Below, one piece after another: positions 31,998 through 43,339 of a DNA stretch of 64,000 bases. Source of the stretch: Toxorhynchites rutilus septentrionalis (taxonomy: Eukaryota; Arthropoda; Insecta; Diptera; Culicidae); contig NC_073746.1 of NCBI RefSeq assembly GCF_029784135.1, positions 158,027,108 to 158,091,107 on the forward strand, in the 5' to 3' direction. Every line of letters begins with the position of its first letter. Position 1 is the stretch's first letter. The position numbers and the translations under genes are program-made. Under the pieces are notes generated by a model, which was not told the origin of the DNA, made no database searches, and saw nothing but the letters and a program-made list of their open reading frames with translations.

Positions 31998-32871
31998 CTA
32001 CGCTAGATTGCCTTCATCCCAACAAAACATTCACTGAAGAGTTATATTATTGTAGAATGAATCGAACTTTTTGAAATAACTATTTAGTGAAAGCTAGTGA
32101 AAGAACTTTTGTTGTTGTCTTTTCCGATCGATCATTTAATCTTCACAAATTTGTGCATTGCTTCCGGGTTAGTGACTTGGCGTATTTCAAGCTGAATGTA
32201 AAGAAGGAATTTCTCAACGGTGAGAGGGGTGTTCTTTGGTTTAAAACTGAACAAAAAAGCTAAAACAAAAAAAAAGCTATCAAGCTAACAACCATTAGGC
32301 AGCGGCGGCGAGGGCGTCCAAATGACCTTTTTCGAGATCGGGAGATAAAAGTTTGGGTTTAGTTCTTAAAATTGGCCTTTTTCAAGACTAGAGGAAAGTG
32401 AAATTATGAAGGCTAAAGCCTCTATAACTCAAGATAATGTGAAAGATCGATATAAAATTCCATGGTGATAAGTGATAATTTTGACATTAAGGACAAACAA
32501 CGCCCAACAACAACTACCCAAAACATTTGAACGCCGAATTGAAATAATTCTCTCATCATGTTCAACAAAATTAATAGACATAAAATTTAGTAAATATCAA
32601 GTGTGGTTAATAATTAATCATACATATTACTCATACACTATGAAAACATTAAAATCGCAAACCAATCTATCCGCAACTACCAAAATATCAAAATACCGTT
32701 ACATATTGGTTAGTTAAAGTCGAAATCTCCGCGTCGGTTGAGTGACATACAATAATATAACATGGACTTAAAGCTTTTGTGATTATTTTGATAAATGCGG
32801 AAACTGTGAATTCTGAATTCATTTCTGAATGAAATGACACCGGATCAAAATGGCCGTTTTTTTAAATTTCT
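31998..32871. other. unassigned sequence
   Basis: No gene or repeat family recognised. Open frames are short and AT-driven. Confidence 0.3.
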
Positions 32872-33000
32872 GTATTATAGTGATTTTCAACACTTTTGGC
32901 TGGTTCGTCACTTTTATCTTCCATTTCGGAAGAATTTCGGGAGTGAGAATTGAACTCCCGACCCTTAGCGTGATAAGTATGGAAGTATGGATGTTACCGC
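32872..33000 (-). mobile_element. tRNA-derived SINE, family B, copy 2
   Basis: Better preserved than copy 1, with an intact B-box match (GTTCAATTC within 'gggagttcaattctcactcc' on the minus strand) and a tRNA-like 5' part ending 'ggtaacatccatactt'. The two copies lie 1 kb apart in the same orientation. Confidence 0.65.
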
Positions 33001-33180
33001 TAGACTCGTATTTTCAACATCATCGAAGTCGTAATGCTAGAGTTGTGCATGAAGAATTATGTTCTCCGTTTAAGATGCGTTATCGAAAAAAAGGGGTGGT
33101 CACATCGGAAATGTCTCAAAATGACCTTTTTTTAAAAAATAAAAATCGGTTCCCTTTTGTAGAAGTTATTAAAATTTGTT

Positions 33181-33208
33181 GCGTGAGCGTTTAATCTGAA
33201 AGACCCTG
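33181..33208. repeat. Tc1/mariner-type TIR (partner of 7328)
   Basis: On the minus strand it reads CAGGGTCTTTCA...ACGCTCACGCAA, flanked by TA at 33209-33210. It matches the terminus at 7328 over about 25 bases. The element body to its left (from about 33001) is unassigned and non-coding. Confidence 0.5.
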
Positions 33209-33442
33209 TACATTCAATATCATGCCAAAAGCATAACATTTTTTGCATGTTGAATTAATGTGGCTGATAGTTATTGTGTCAATTTAGATTAGTATCAAAT
33301 ATAGTGTCGAGCAGTTAACAATAAAAAAATGTCCAAAATCAAAATGACTAGTAGAATACAGATTTTCGATCAGGTGACCACAAAACTCTTCGGTATACAG
33401 AACCGACTCGATTATATGACCCGTTTGTATGTAGGTGAGGTA

Positions 33443-34350
33443 GGGGTAAAACGGACATGTTAAGAAAAACTTCAATTATATCTTTGGAAACTGATGTTTC
33501 CCAAAACTTTGATGCAGTTTCTTACTATGCAATATACTGTCTCTCTACCTAATTGGTCAAATATTTTACAAAAAAGTGTTTTTCAATGTTTTTTACTGAA
33601 ATTAAAACAGATCGAAAAATGTAATTTTTTTTCGGTGCGGGTAAAATGGACATATAGTGGGGGTAATATGGACTGGTTTGTAATATATGAAGCGTAGAGG
33701 TTTATCGATGGCGAGAGGAATAATTTTATTCAACCAAGGTCTGAACTCTTCACGAATGTCCGTTAAATGATGAAAAAACCGAATTAATCCACCTAGAAGT
33801 GATATTGTGCTTCTCAGCAGTATGAACTCAACTATTTTGCTTTTGGTTCCAGTCAGCTTCTTAACAGTCCACATTTGGCGATTTGATTTCCGTTTATAGA
33901 CGAAGGGCATTCATCAGGAATAGATTAAACTGAATTTTCACAGTCGATCTCACTCCCACTGGACACTGTCCGTTTCACCCCACCAGTACAATTACTTCAA
34001 TAATTTAAATTTTCCACTCAAAAATGAATTTACTTTTTCGTACATACCTAATATCGCTTCCCTATTAACTCGCAAACCGAAATATAACCATCAGTGATTC
34101 TGATTTTAAACTACTCAAAATGCTCGAGGCAGCTAAAATTACATCCACACGCGGAATCATGTATGATTTTCGGTTTTTGTTTTCCTTTTCCACTCTTGAT
34201 TAGTATTCATTAGCATAGGGTGGCTTTAATATCATAGAATAACATGTAGAAGATGTTCTCATTAACAGAAATCTGAAATTCAAAATGTAACTATACAAAT
34301 CAACCACCTGTCCTTATTACCCCCACTGTCCGTATTACCCGCGGTTCCCC
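33443..34350. mobile_element. TIR MITE GGGGTAAAACGGACA, TA TSD, 908 bp
   Basis: The left end GGGGTAAAACGGACA and the right end (minus strand GGGGAACCGCGGGTAATACG) are inverted. Subterminal 'GGGTAA-A-GGACA' words occur two or three times at either side. TA flanks it at 33441-33442 and 34351-34352. It interrupts the leader of the module repeat: joining 'gtatgtaggtgagg' to 'cgtgggtaactttgtctgtag' restores the leader seen at 22505. A 102-codon minus-strand frame (33602-33910) has no recognisable transposase motif. Probably non-autonomous. Confidence 0.7.
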
Positions 34351-34352
34351 TA

Positions 34353-34860
34353 CGTGGGTAACTTTGTCTGTAGCGCATTAACCACATTAATAGAAATTTA
34401 ACCCTCTTCCTGTTGACCGATTGATCTGAAATTTGGAACACACCTTAATCTCTACAGTCATTATAAAACTGCTTATATCACGATCTTGAAAATCCAAGAT
34501 GGCGGCCGTTACAAAATGGCGGGTAACATATTTTCTCTAAACCCCATAAATATGGGTATCAAACGAAAGGGATTGACGAGTAGAACACAGTTATTTATGG
34601 AAAATGCAAATCCAAAATGACTACCACGACAGAATCGCGCCATATATATTTTTTAAAACCTTATCAATATGAGTATCAAATGAAAGGGCTTGACTAGTAG
34701 AATACAGTTATTGATGAAAAATACAAATCCGAAATGGACGCCACCACAAAATGGCGCCATATATATTTTTTCAAAACTCCATTAATATGGGTATCAAATG
34801 AAAGGGCTTGAATAGTAGAACACAGTTATCTATCAAAAATCCAAATCCAAAATGAGCCAC
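34353..34860. repeat. 'GATGGCGGCC' module array, copy 3
   Basis: Leader ('accacattaatagaaattta', 'gatctgaaatttggaacaca', 'tataaaactgc'), then about three modules with 'gatggcggcc', 'ataaatatgggtatcaaa', 'agggattgacgagtagaacacagtt'. Later modules are diverged ('aaatgactaccacgacag'). Confidence 0.75.
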
Positions 34861-35069
34861 GTCGGATTTCCATTATATACAGTTAGTTGTTGAATCACAT
34901 GCCCCACGATTTTATTTTAGTCTCATCAATGCACTAGATTAATGAAGGAAGGAGTGTGATAACTACTAACTGCTACTTGCCTGATTATTTTCTAGCTTTT
35001 AGTAAATAAGCTGTATTATTATTATTATTTTTGATCACAATGAAACCGTTGAACTGAAAAAGCGTTTCT

Positions 35070-35640
35070 GACGTAGAACTACGTCTTTCATTAAGGGTGT
35101 CAAATCAGAAAACAGGTCACGTTTTTATGAAATAAAGTTAGCGTTAATAACTATTTTTGCCGCGAACGGATTTTGGCGATGTACATACTAAACGAATCGG
35201 AAATTCCATAAGATTTGTTTAATATGCCATACAATAGAATCCCCTCGTTAGTAAATGGTTAAAATTCATGAAAACTTTAAGTGTTTCTATTTTCCCATAC
35301 ATTTGTTCTGTCCATTTGAGTGCTTTCCCGAACAGAGATATCAATAACGAGCAACTTATCGATGACCAACGGAGGGGAAATCGTAGGATTTAAAGTCTCC
35401 GTGAACAAAGGAAAAGAAGAAGAATGAAGTGGATCTCGCTGAGGCAAACTTTCATTCGGCATCGGACTGTTGAGTAATCCAGTTCACTTTGCTTTCGCTG
35501 CGCTTCGATCTAAGATTGGACCCCACCAGTGGTAATCCAACTTGGAAATCGTCGTTTGATTTTTCTGTTCGTTTTCCGCGTTATTCGTATCGTGTGTTCT
35601 TCTTTCCGCCTATTAAATTGGACGCTTCGCGTAGTGTGCG
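35070..35640 (+). promoter_or_regulatory. unit P copy 3: 5' region of a retroelement
   Basis: It starts with the palindrome GACGTAGAACTACGTC (35070-35085) and is collinear with copy 1 (11697) for about 330 bp. The distal part, 'gcaaactttcattcggcatcggactg' around 35440-35468, resembles 'cattctatcatcggacgcc' of copy 2. Since copy 2 has TATATAAAG just upstream of that point, it may be the transcription start of the family. The ORF1 start codon is at 35641. Confidence 0.45.
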
Positions 35641-36063
35641 ATGAGCAAGAAGAAGAGGAAGGCAGGCTCGAGCCCTGCAAAAAACGAACGCATTGTCAGG
35701 GGCAATAAAATTTCGAGGTAAGCGTCATCTAATGATGCACGCGGTGTTGGTGCAGTGAAAAGCGCTCGCACTGAACCGAGCCTTCGCGAATGTGACACCG
35801 CACCGAACAACAGTGAAGTTGGCGATTTCGGCGCGTCGGTCGAAAATGTAAACGCCCAGACAGCAACCAAAATCAAGCTCCCCCCGCTGGTGGTGAAGGC
35901 GGTCGCTCTTGACAAACTGATCAGCGAATTCGCATCGATGGGTGTTACAGCAGAGTACAAGCTGTGTGGCATAATTCAGTCTTTTTCCAAGCAGTTAACA
36001 TTGTTTATTTTCCGTCTTCATAAGGGCTTCGTTGGTGCCTTTGAGAATGCATCAATGCATTAA
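35641..36063 (+). pseudogene. retroelement ORF1 (gag-like) N-terminus
   Basis: ATG at 35641 opens 'MSKKKRKAGSSPAKNERIVR'. A single in-frame TAA stands at 35719, and the same frame continues without further stops to 36061, including 'TKIKLPPLVVKAVALDKLIS' and 'FASMGVTAEYKLCGI'. A basic N-terminus, a low-complexity linker and a 'PP-V-----LDKL---L' segment are typical of the gag-like ORF1 of LOA/Jockey-type non-LTR elements, which binds RNA. The family homology after 'LCGI' is lost and the CCHC knuckles are absent, so the copy is 3'-truncated. 'GAG|GTAAGC' at the stop also looks like a splice donor, which would be an alternative reading. Confidence 0.5.
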
Positions 36064-38329
36064 ACTGACGTTATGGCGAAGCAGGCGTTAAGGTTGTGCG
36101 CCAAAAAATTATTTGGGAATACCAAGCATCTTGAATGTCTTACTGGAATGTTATAAGTTATTTGGGTTCGCGTGCCAGTCGCAAAACTGCCTTCAACTAG
36201 GACTGCATTTGCGCTAATATTGATCATAATGAAGCATTGCTACTGTTTTCGAGGTTGTTATTAACAAAAAGAGTTTATTTCTCTTGTTTAGTCATCAAGA
36301 AAGTAAATGTTCTGGAATTTTGTATGTGATAAGGTTTCGCTTACCAGTAGCAAAACTTCCTCCACTAAGGGTGACACCTGCGCTTCTCTCGAGCATGAGA
36401 AAGTAATGCAACTCTTTTCGAGGCCAGTAATATTAACAGAAGCGTTTATTTTGAGAATAGCGCAAAATTATGAGAAATGTTTATATTGCTAGTAGTTTCA
36501 AGCCACCAATGTATGGCTCTGTATGCATGCTATGGTGAACGCTTGTTTGGCGCTTGATTTACGCTTAGTTTGTACGAACGATATCTAGAGGTGCGATTCC
36601 TTTGAGGCAATACTAAATGACATGTAGCATGATATTTGATACTTGCAAGTGTTGTCATTGTTGTTTGTTACATGCGGTGCCAAAGATATATTGATGTAGT
36701 TATGAGATATGGAATAATGATGCTGGTGCAACATGTATATAATCGACTGTAGCCGAGTCTATGTCAATTTCGAAAAAGGTCACCGGAATAGCCTTCGAGA
36801 TAAATTTTCAATGCATTGACATGAAATTGCGACATACGATTGTTTTGCGAGGGCAAGAATGAATCATCAATCAATTATCGTCAACTGATTCTACAATGAA
36901 AAAATCATTTCAGAGATTATTCTACTAAGCAATTGTTTCTAAAATTTTACAGAAGGTATAAACAAGCGACTTATATAAAATAACAGGACACAACCTCCTA
37001 TAATTTTTTTTACTTATTTTATTTTCTAGTTTTTAGTACATTATCTGGACCATTAGTATATATCTCTACAATAAAACAATTTCTTGAAAATTTTGGATTT
37101 GAATTTTCCATAAATATTTCACTGTGATTTTTTGCTACTGAATGCAGTCTGTGAGTCACGCAGTTGTAACTTAGAGTGAGCTGTAAAACCACGATGACGA
37201 ACAACCATAAACGATATACCTTCAGTCACAATGTTCTTCCATGGAATAGTTTTGTAGGTAAAAAAGTTCCACGGTCTGAAAGATCGATTCTCTTCTGGTA
37301 TCAGTCTTCATATATGTAGCAAAAATCATTTCTTTGAACATATATTCTTCTTTAATATATTGAACATATCCTATTAACAGGTAATGTAGATTCGTCCAGC
37401 TGGAGAGAAAATCTGTTGGTCTAAAATAAATTAAATTAAAATAAAATTTCCTGCAACTAAAAATTTTTTTTTAATATGTATTTGATGATGATTTCCCTTG
37501 TGTTAAATCGTAAAAAATTTAAACGTACCTGAAAGGCTTGTACGCTCAAACACATTATCTTGCACGAACCTGATCAGGTTTTTTTTACTATCCGAATTTT
37601 TCATCTTGTACTTTTTGTACTTTTTTCTTCTCATCTTGCGCGCGCTCATCGCGCGCATTCAACGTGAGTTATTGAAATGTACAGCAATAATATTTTCTAC
37701 TAAAATATAAGACGTTCTTATAACATGGTGGTTCACACAGCTTATACAGCATCTTAAAACATTTAAATAATACCTTGAAGGTCGATTTTCCGATCTCGTC
37801 GCCCCTCAAAATCATTTTCGTTTATTTCGTATAATTTTCGTTTATGTCAACCCCTGGGAAACCAGGGGGTCGACATCGACCACTTTGAGAAACCCTGGTG
37901 TAGATGAGCCGATCATATCCTGCAGTGCAGTGGCTAAGGTCACCATAAACAGGAAAACTAGATCTCGAGATATCGCGCGTGGGCGTTGGCTTTTTGCATT
38001 TTTAAGAAATAAATAGGTTTTTGAAATATTTTTCTTTAGTTTTTCATGGTTAATAAAGCAAAATATAAATTAAACTCTAAAGAGAATAGAGGCAATTTAT
38101 ATAATTTCCTGGATTTTTTCAATAGATAAAAAGGGAAGGATGTCCACGTGGACAACAAAAGGAGGAGCAGTGATGGAAAAAAATCGCCTCGAGCGATCAA
38201 TGAATAGGTATATACCACTAGTCAGATGTATTGACGTCACCAGCAACGAGCTATGCTTTCTTTTTCTTCATGCTTACACATAGAGAACACTATAAACGGA
38301 GAGCTGCCAAAATCTCACAAAAGCGATAT
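36064..38329. other. unassigned sequence with a diverged tandem pair
   Basis: No gene supported. 36175-36290 and 36345-36460 are diverged direct repeats ('ccagt-gcaaaact-cc', 'act-aggg-tgc', 'ttttcgagg', 'ttaacaaaaga-gtttattt'). A string 'cgaccactttgagaaaccct' at 37878-37897 resembles a hAT-type terminus, but no partner was found. AT-rich otherwise. Confidence 0.3.
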
Positions 38330-38690
38330 GGCAGTGAGCTTGAGCTTGAGCTTGGGTAGACTGTACAATTCGTAGTTGCTCTCCGTGATTGACCTGAACC
38401 AACCAAATTGCACAAAGAACACACAGAATGACGCTTGGGACTAGCAAATCATTCTCGTTGTGCAATTCTCGGTGATTCGAGCTTTAAATGGTCAAAAACG
38501 ACGCCGGCCACGTCCTTACAGTCACCAGGAGAAGGGAAGGAATGTTAGTATGATATTCGCCGCCCGAAGGCCAGAAGGGTCGCCTCTATAGCGTGGTTCC
38601 CTAGCGTTTATCATGAAAGGGAAAATTGTTAGTGGGAGGAGGTAAGAATCAGGATTCACTGCGGTAAGTGATGTGATTATGTAAATGCTA
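38330..38690. repeat. dispersed repeat D, copy 2
   Basis: Same orientation as 19655-20025 and collinear with it. It starts with three 'gagctt' words, carries an extra duplicated 'gaaggccagaagg' relative to copy 1, and ends with 'ggattcactgcggtaagtga'. Confidence 0.6.
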
Positions 38691-39956
38691 AATATCGACC
38701 ACTCGACTGAACGAAATTCCGTAAATCTTTTATGTCACAACTCGCGGCAGCAATTAGGCATCCTGAGAAGGAAAACCTGTAAAATTGATTGAACCGGCTA
38801 CATAATTTATTATTTAACGCACGACCTGACATCTTGGATTGTCTTCGTAAACTGCAAAAGTAATGTTGGTTTTGATTTTCGTAAAAAAAATACTATTATT
38901 CCGATTGAAAAATGTTTATACGAAAACACTGAAAATAATCTATTTCTACTAAAAGTCCAATTAATTCTATTAGACGCAACAACTTCACATTAGATGTATA
39001 AATCGCCCAAGAATTTCCTCTATTTCACACGATGCCTGCAATCAAATTTAGTATGCTATCTGCAAAGATTTTCAAACAATGTTCTACTGACGCGTCATTT
39101 TTTTAATCCTATTTTTCTTGTTGGACGCATACATAGAGTTTAGTTGAGAATAGAAAAAAAATCCTATTCAACGCATCCATTGAGTATGAAGTATAAAGAA
39201 AACAGAGAAAGAAAAACAACTTAGCTCTTTGTCTCTTTTCCGCTTTTCCGTAACGCGTGCTCTCTTCCGATACATGATCAAGAAACTGCACAGCAACGCA
39301 CACGCACACATATAGATGCGCTCTGAACGTGTAACAACATGAAACGGACTTTTTCACTTTTTAGTTGGTTTGCCTCATAATTACTTGAAATCACTATATT
39401 ATTTTGGAATTTACACTTCGCGAAAACACTTTCCAAAATGATTTCAGATGGAAGAACTATTTCGGACTGGCCAAGAAACAACGTTTTGTCATACGATTGA
39501 AGGTTTATCGTGAGGGCATGCTACAAACGATTAATCTCAGCTGGCGAAGCTGGGGATCAGATATTGTTCGAACTGTTTACTACTGACGAACATTTATGAT
39601 CTGAGCATTACATCGCTCTGATTTTCAGTTGCCGAAACGAGTGACTGATGACGAGTGCGGTTTTGCTTCACACCCGTCTCCCGTCTCGCCTGCAAAGACG
39701 CACTCGGAGAGTCAATTTTACATTCGGTAACATTCGGGTTGTGATAAGCTATACTGAGCGGAGAGGCGAGATACTGAGAATCGTATACTGTACAAACTCT
39801 TGCCTCCGTGGAGCAAATTACTGCTGCGATTTGCACACAAACCGAGTTGAAAGAGTCTTTCGTTTCTTCTATCTAGATCCGTTGATGCGATCTTTTAATA
39901 AACTCAGAGTAACAAAGAGAACATCATTCTGTTGGGAAGGAAGAGGAGTAATAGTT
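38691..39956. other. unassigned sequence
   Basis: No repeat family identified. A plus-strand frame of 192 codons (39648-40226) spans into the next block, but it has no motif, no domain-like composition, and overlaps a similar-quality minus frame, so I do not call it. Confidence 0.25.
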
Positions 39957-39998
39957 GATCGCAACTTGTACAGATCGCGATCTGTGCAGTTTGCGATT
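39957..39998. repeat. 42-bp imperfect palindrome
   Basis: The arms GATCGCAACTTGTACAGATCG and CGATCTGTGCAGTTTGCGATT are mirror complements with four mismatches in 21 pairs and no loop. Such an arrangement could extrude a cruciform or bind a dimeric protein. It lies in otherwise repeat-poor sequence. Confidence 0.8.
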
Positions 39999-40229
39999 AA
40001 TAATGGATCGAATCATGATCGCATAACTTCCATCCTTGAGGAGGAGTATAATCGTTGTTCACGCTTGTCAACGGAGGAGGAAGGGAGTCTAAAATTGAGC
40101 TTTTTCTGCCGACGTGGTTTGTGGACAGCCCATAATGCATCTTATTTTCATAAGAAAACGAGTCCTATTCACAAAATATCAAGCTTCAAAATGTCCTTGT
40201 TCAGTATTTTTATGAACCTACTGTAAAAA

Positions 40230-42472
40230 CTAGTTCCAAGTTTTGTGTCATTTGTTATGGTATATCTGTAGAAACAAAAAAAAAAAAGATGTTGTGTTCC
40301 AATTAATATGATAAAAACACGATATGTACGAAAACTTCTCACATCAACGTTATCCGTTATCCGTTCCAGATAGTGCAATCATCCTCAAAAGCTATACGTG
40401 CCACATATCCAACCATGGATTTAGCTTTCGAACCCGTTTCCCCAGCTGACTTAATCCTTGTTTTTCAAATTCCACTCGGCATTGAAAATATATGCTTTCT
40501 CTCAAATTGCCACGCCGATATAAAGGCAATGCGCGCCTCTCGTCAAAACAAATTATAGCGGATTAAATTAATTCATGGCGAATGGCAATTCAAATTTGCG
40601 TGGCAACAGTACGATATTTATTTAATTAAAACGTAATTATTTCTCGCTCTAATCACGAAAGCGCGACAACCGCAGCGAAATAAATGTGGCCGTATAATGC
40701 GATGGATACGAAAAAAAATGAAAATAAGTCATCCACTCAACAAAAGCACGAGATTGTGGCTTCCCAATCTACCGCCGGTTCCAATCCTAACCGGCAGCAA
40801 AGGAATAATTTCTAACGAATTTATTTCCATTTCCACCACCTCCGCACTCGCGGCACTTTTTCAACAGATCAATTTATGCGTTCATAAAATTTTGTCAAAA
40901 CACACTCGCGTTCATCGCGTTCTGAATGGTGGCGTTGTTTTTCTACTTAGCTCCAAATCGGCGCTTGCGTTTCTATGGCGGTATAGTCGCATTTGAGCAG
41001 TCGATTTCCCAATCCGATTCCGAGCAAATAATTAGATGGCAATTTAAGACTGTTGACGAAGAAGCTACTGCAGGAAATAATATCGTTGTTATGCTCATTT
41101 ATAAGGTGCTTTGAATTAGCATAATAAGTTTATTGAACTATATCGTTTGATGAACGGTGTTTGTAATACCATCACGCAATCGAGGGTGTGATTGTTGGAT
41201 ATCCTGGTTGTGACAAGCCGAAAGACATCAATTAACTGCTTATCTGCTGCCGTGTGTACATTTACGTTGATGAACAGAATAAATCTCCCGTTAGCTATCC
41301 AATTTCGTCTCTCGCTCATCCCATCACCATTTCGCTTACTTGCTTGCTGAAGGCGGTAACAGATTGGTTGCCGTCCATCGTGACGGAACGCATCCAATAC
41401 GCGTTCGCGAAAACGTAACCATCATGATGAAGTTGAATTTACACGCCCATTGTTGTAGCGCGCTGAAAACGGAACGCGAGAATGATCGAAATGAGAAAAA
41501 AAAACCACTCTAGCTTATCCCACGCAATTTTATCCATTTCCACCACGCGGCCAAAGACTTACAGGAAACGATCGTTCGTCATAGGTTGTGGAATCGATAC
41601 GGCGTATAGTGGTCCGAGAAACGATTTACCTCACATTACGCGGTGCTAGGGCGCCAAATTAAAACCAGGATAACTCGCATATCAAACTGCAGTTCACTCA
41701 CTCCTACAGCTGACAGTCTCAGATGGATTTACTGCCACCCAGATGTTGGCTGTTTTTTGTTACACAATCAATCAGACCACTTGCAGCTTTGGTGGTTGAA
41801 CGATACCGCCATGGGTTTACGTCACCCGAAACGACACGGTAATCCGATAGGCTTTAATTATATTGCGTGCAGTTGCGCACCAGAGTGGTATCCATACTAA
41901 CCCACCTCTGGCCCCGCTTTGTAATGCCAGCGTACTTCCTTCGGGTTTATCTGGACTGGCGAAAGAAAGGGGAAAAAATACGCTCAGATCCATGAATTAA
42001 CATATCGAAATTTAATGACCCCTCGTTGGGTTGACGCCGAACCAATTCAAACAAGCTCCTCAAAAGCGCCGTAAATTTCGACCATTTTCTTCTGAAGCCA
42101 CTTTAAAATAAGATATACGACCAAACAACGGGAGATTTACTATTGTGCTTGGAGGCTGTGCGCGCGGAAGACGGGGAGAGCCCACGAGATAGACTTTCAA
42201 CGGCGTGTGACCAATGTATGTTAATTGGGATTTAATGGGCGATCTTAACGAGTTCATTTCCGCCTGCAGAATCGGTTTCGAGTGATGGAATCGATTCGAG
42301 AGACATTTCGTTCTGGGGAGATGCCGCGATTGAAGTGATCCGTCTTTGAATAAATTGAGATGTAAACGGCACCAGCAGCAGCAGGTTGCGTTGAATTTGA
42401 TGCTGGAGATAGTAGTTATGCCTGGGCATGTTATCAAAATATATATTTTTAATGTCGCCCAAGGAAGTAGAC

Positions 42473-42477
<5 letters not shown>
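40230..42477. other. longest repeat-poor stretch, no gene recognised
   Basis: None of the repeat families of the window occurs here. Homeodomain-type AT words are frequent around 40560-40900 ('gattaaattaattcat', 'tatttaattaaaacgtaatta', 'ttatgcgttcataaaat'). GC is moderate and open frames are short and overlapping. It may be conserved non-coding host DNA such as an enhancer or intron, which only cross-species alignment could show. Confidence 0.3.

Positions 42478-42517
<40 letters not shown>
42478..42517. repeat. (TA)n microsatellite
   Basis: About 20 TA units, directly abutting the CAGTCAACTC terminus at 42518. The TA array may have served as the insertion target. Confidence 0.95.
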
Positions 42518-42520
<3 letters not shown>

Positions 42521-43320
42521 TCAACTCTCCCTAACTCGATGCCTCTCTTACTCGATGTGTTTTGATTCATTTTTCCATGGATTTTAACCTCCCAAACTCG
42601 ATAGATATTCGCGTACATGTTTTTGTGCGTTATTACCTCAGATTTCAATTGCCTTTTAAAGTGAAGACGGAGTGTTCGTGTCATCAAATAATTTCTTTTC
42701 AAGTATGAAAACCACGAGAAACCTTTCAAGCGAACAATCAAAACGCCAACACTACTCAAACTAAAGTAATAATGGAATGGAAAATTGTATCTAGACCAAA
42801 AGCATATAAGGTTGGTTAGAATCGAGAAGCTGGAGCGGTCAATGAATTTTTGTCTTGTCAAGCTAGACAGAATAATTTACCCCTCTTCTATTCTTCGGGA
42901 TATGGCTTGAGAATTTGTCCAGAAACTGGGAATTCCTAACTTCAAAGCACAACCAACATGGACGGGAGTGATATTCCGCTGGCATAATTAATGCGCTGAT
43001 GTCGACGGTACAATACCGTTCGATTGCTCAATGTCTTTTAATAATTAGTGCAACAAGGACCAAAACGTGATTTGCTGTGATCTGATGCCAGATACCGATA
43101 TACTGGAAAGTGTTGAAAAACCTGAGAAAAACGCTGAAGATAGTAGTTCTATTGAGATGTTAATTCGAACGTTAAATCAAACCTGAAGAATATGTCCGGA
43201 ATATTGAAATCAACTGAAAATGTTCCTGTGAAACTATTCGAACATTTCTTTGTGATTGAACAGTTCCTGCGTGATCGTTACAATTCAGTTTGAGTAACAT
43301 ACTTAATTAATATTTTCTTT
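42518..43320 (+). mobile_element. Tigger/pogo-like element remnant
   Basis: The terminus CAGTCAACTCTCCCTAACTC follows TA and is followed by two more 'CTCGAT' words, as in Tigger/pogo elements. Further in, a plus frame reads 'EFVQKLGIPNFKAQPTW', which resembles the CENP-B/Tc5-type DNA-binding domain. Near 43200 'VKLFEHFFVIEQFLRDRYNS' resembles the C-terminal end of such transposases. The catalytic DDE region is deleted. The right terminus was not found, and the next element starts at about 43340. Confidence 0.6.
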
Positions 43321-43339
43321 GTTAACCTAGTGCCTCGTG

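Noticed and set aside
37848..37900. hAT terminus ('AGGGTTTCTCAAAGTGG' on the minus strand)
   Set aside because: The string is suggestive, but I found no inverted partner and no 8-bp TSD, so I did not call an element.
39648..40226. 192-codon plus-strand ORF
   Set aside because: No motif, no signal or membrane segment, no repeat-protein similarity, and a comparable frame lies on the opposite strand. Length alone is weak evidence.
42232..42861. 209-codon minus ORF with 'IYIYIY'
   Set aside because: Generated by the TA microsatellite and crosses an element border at 42518.
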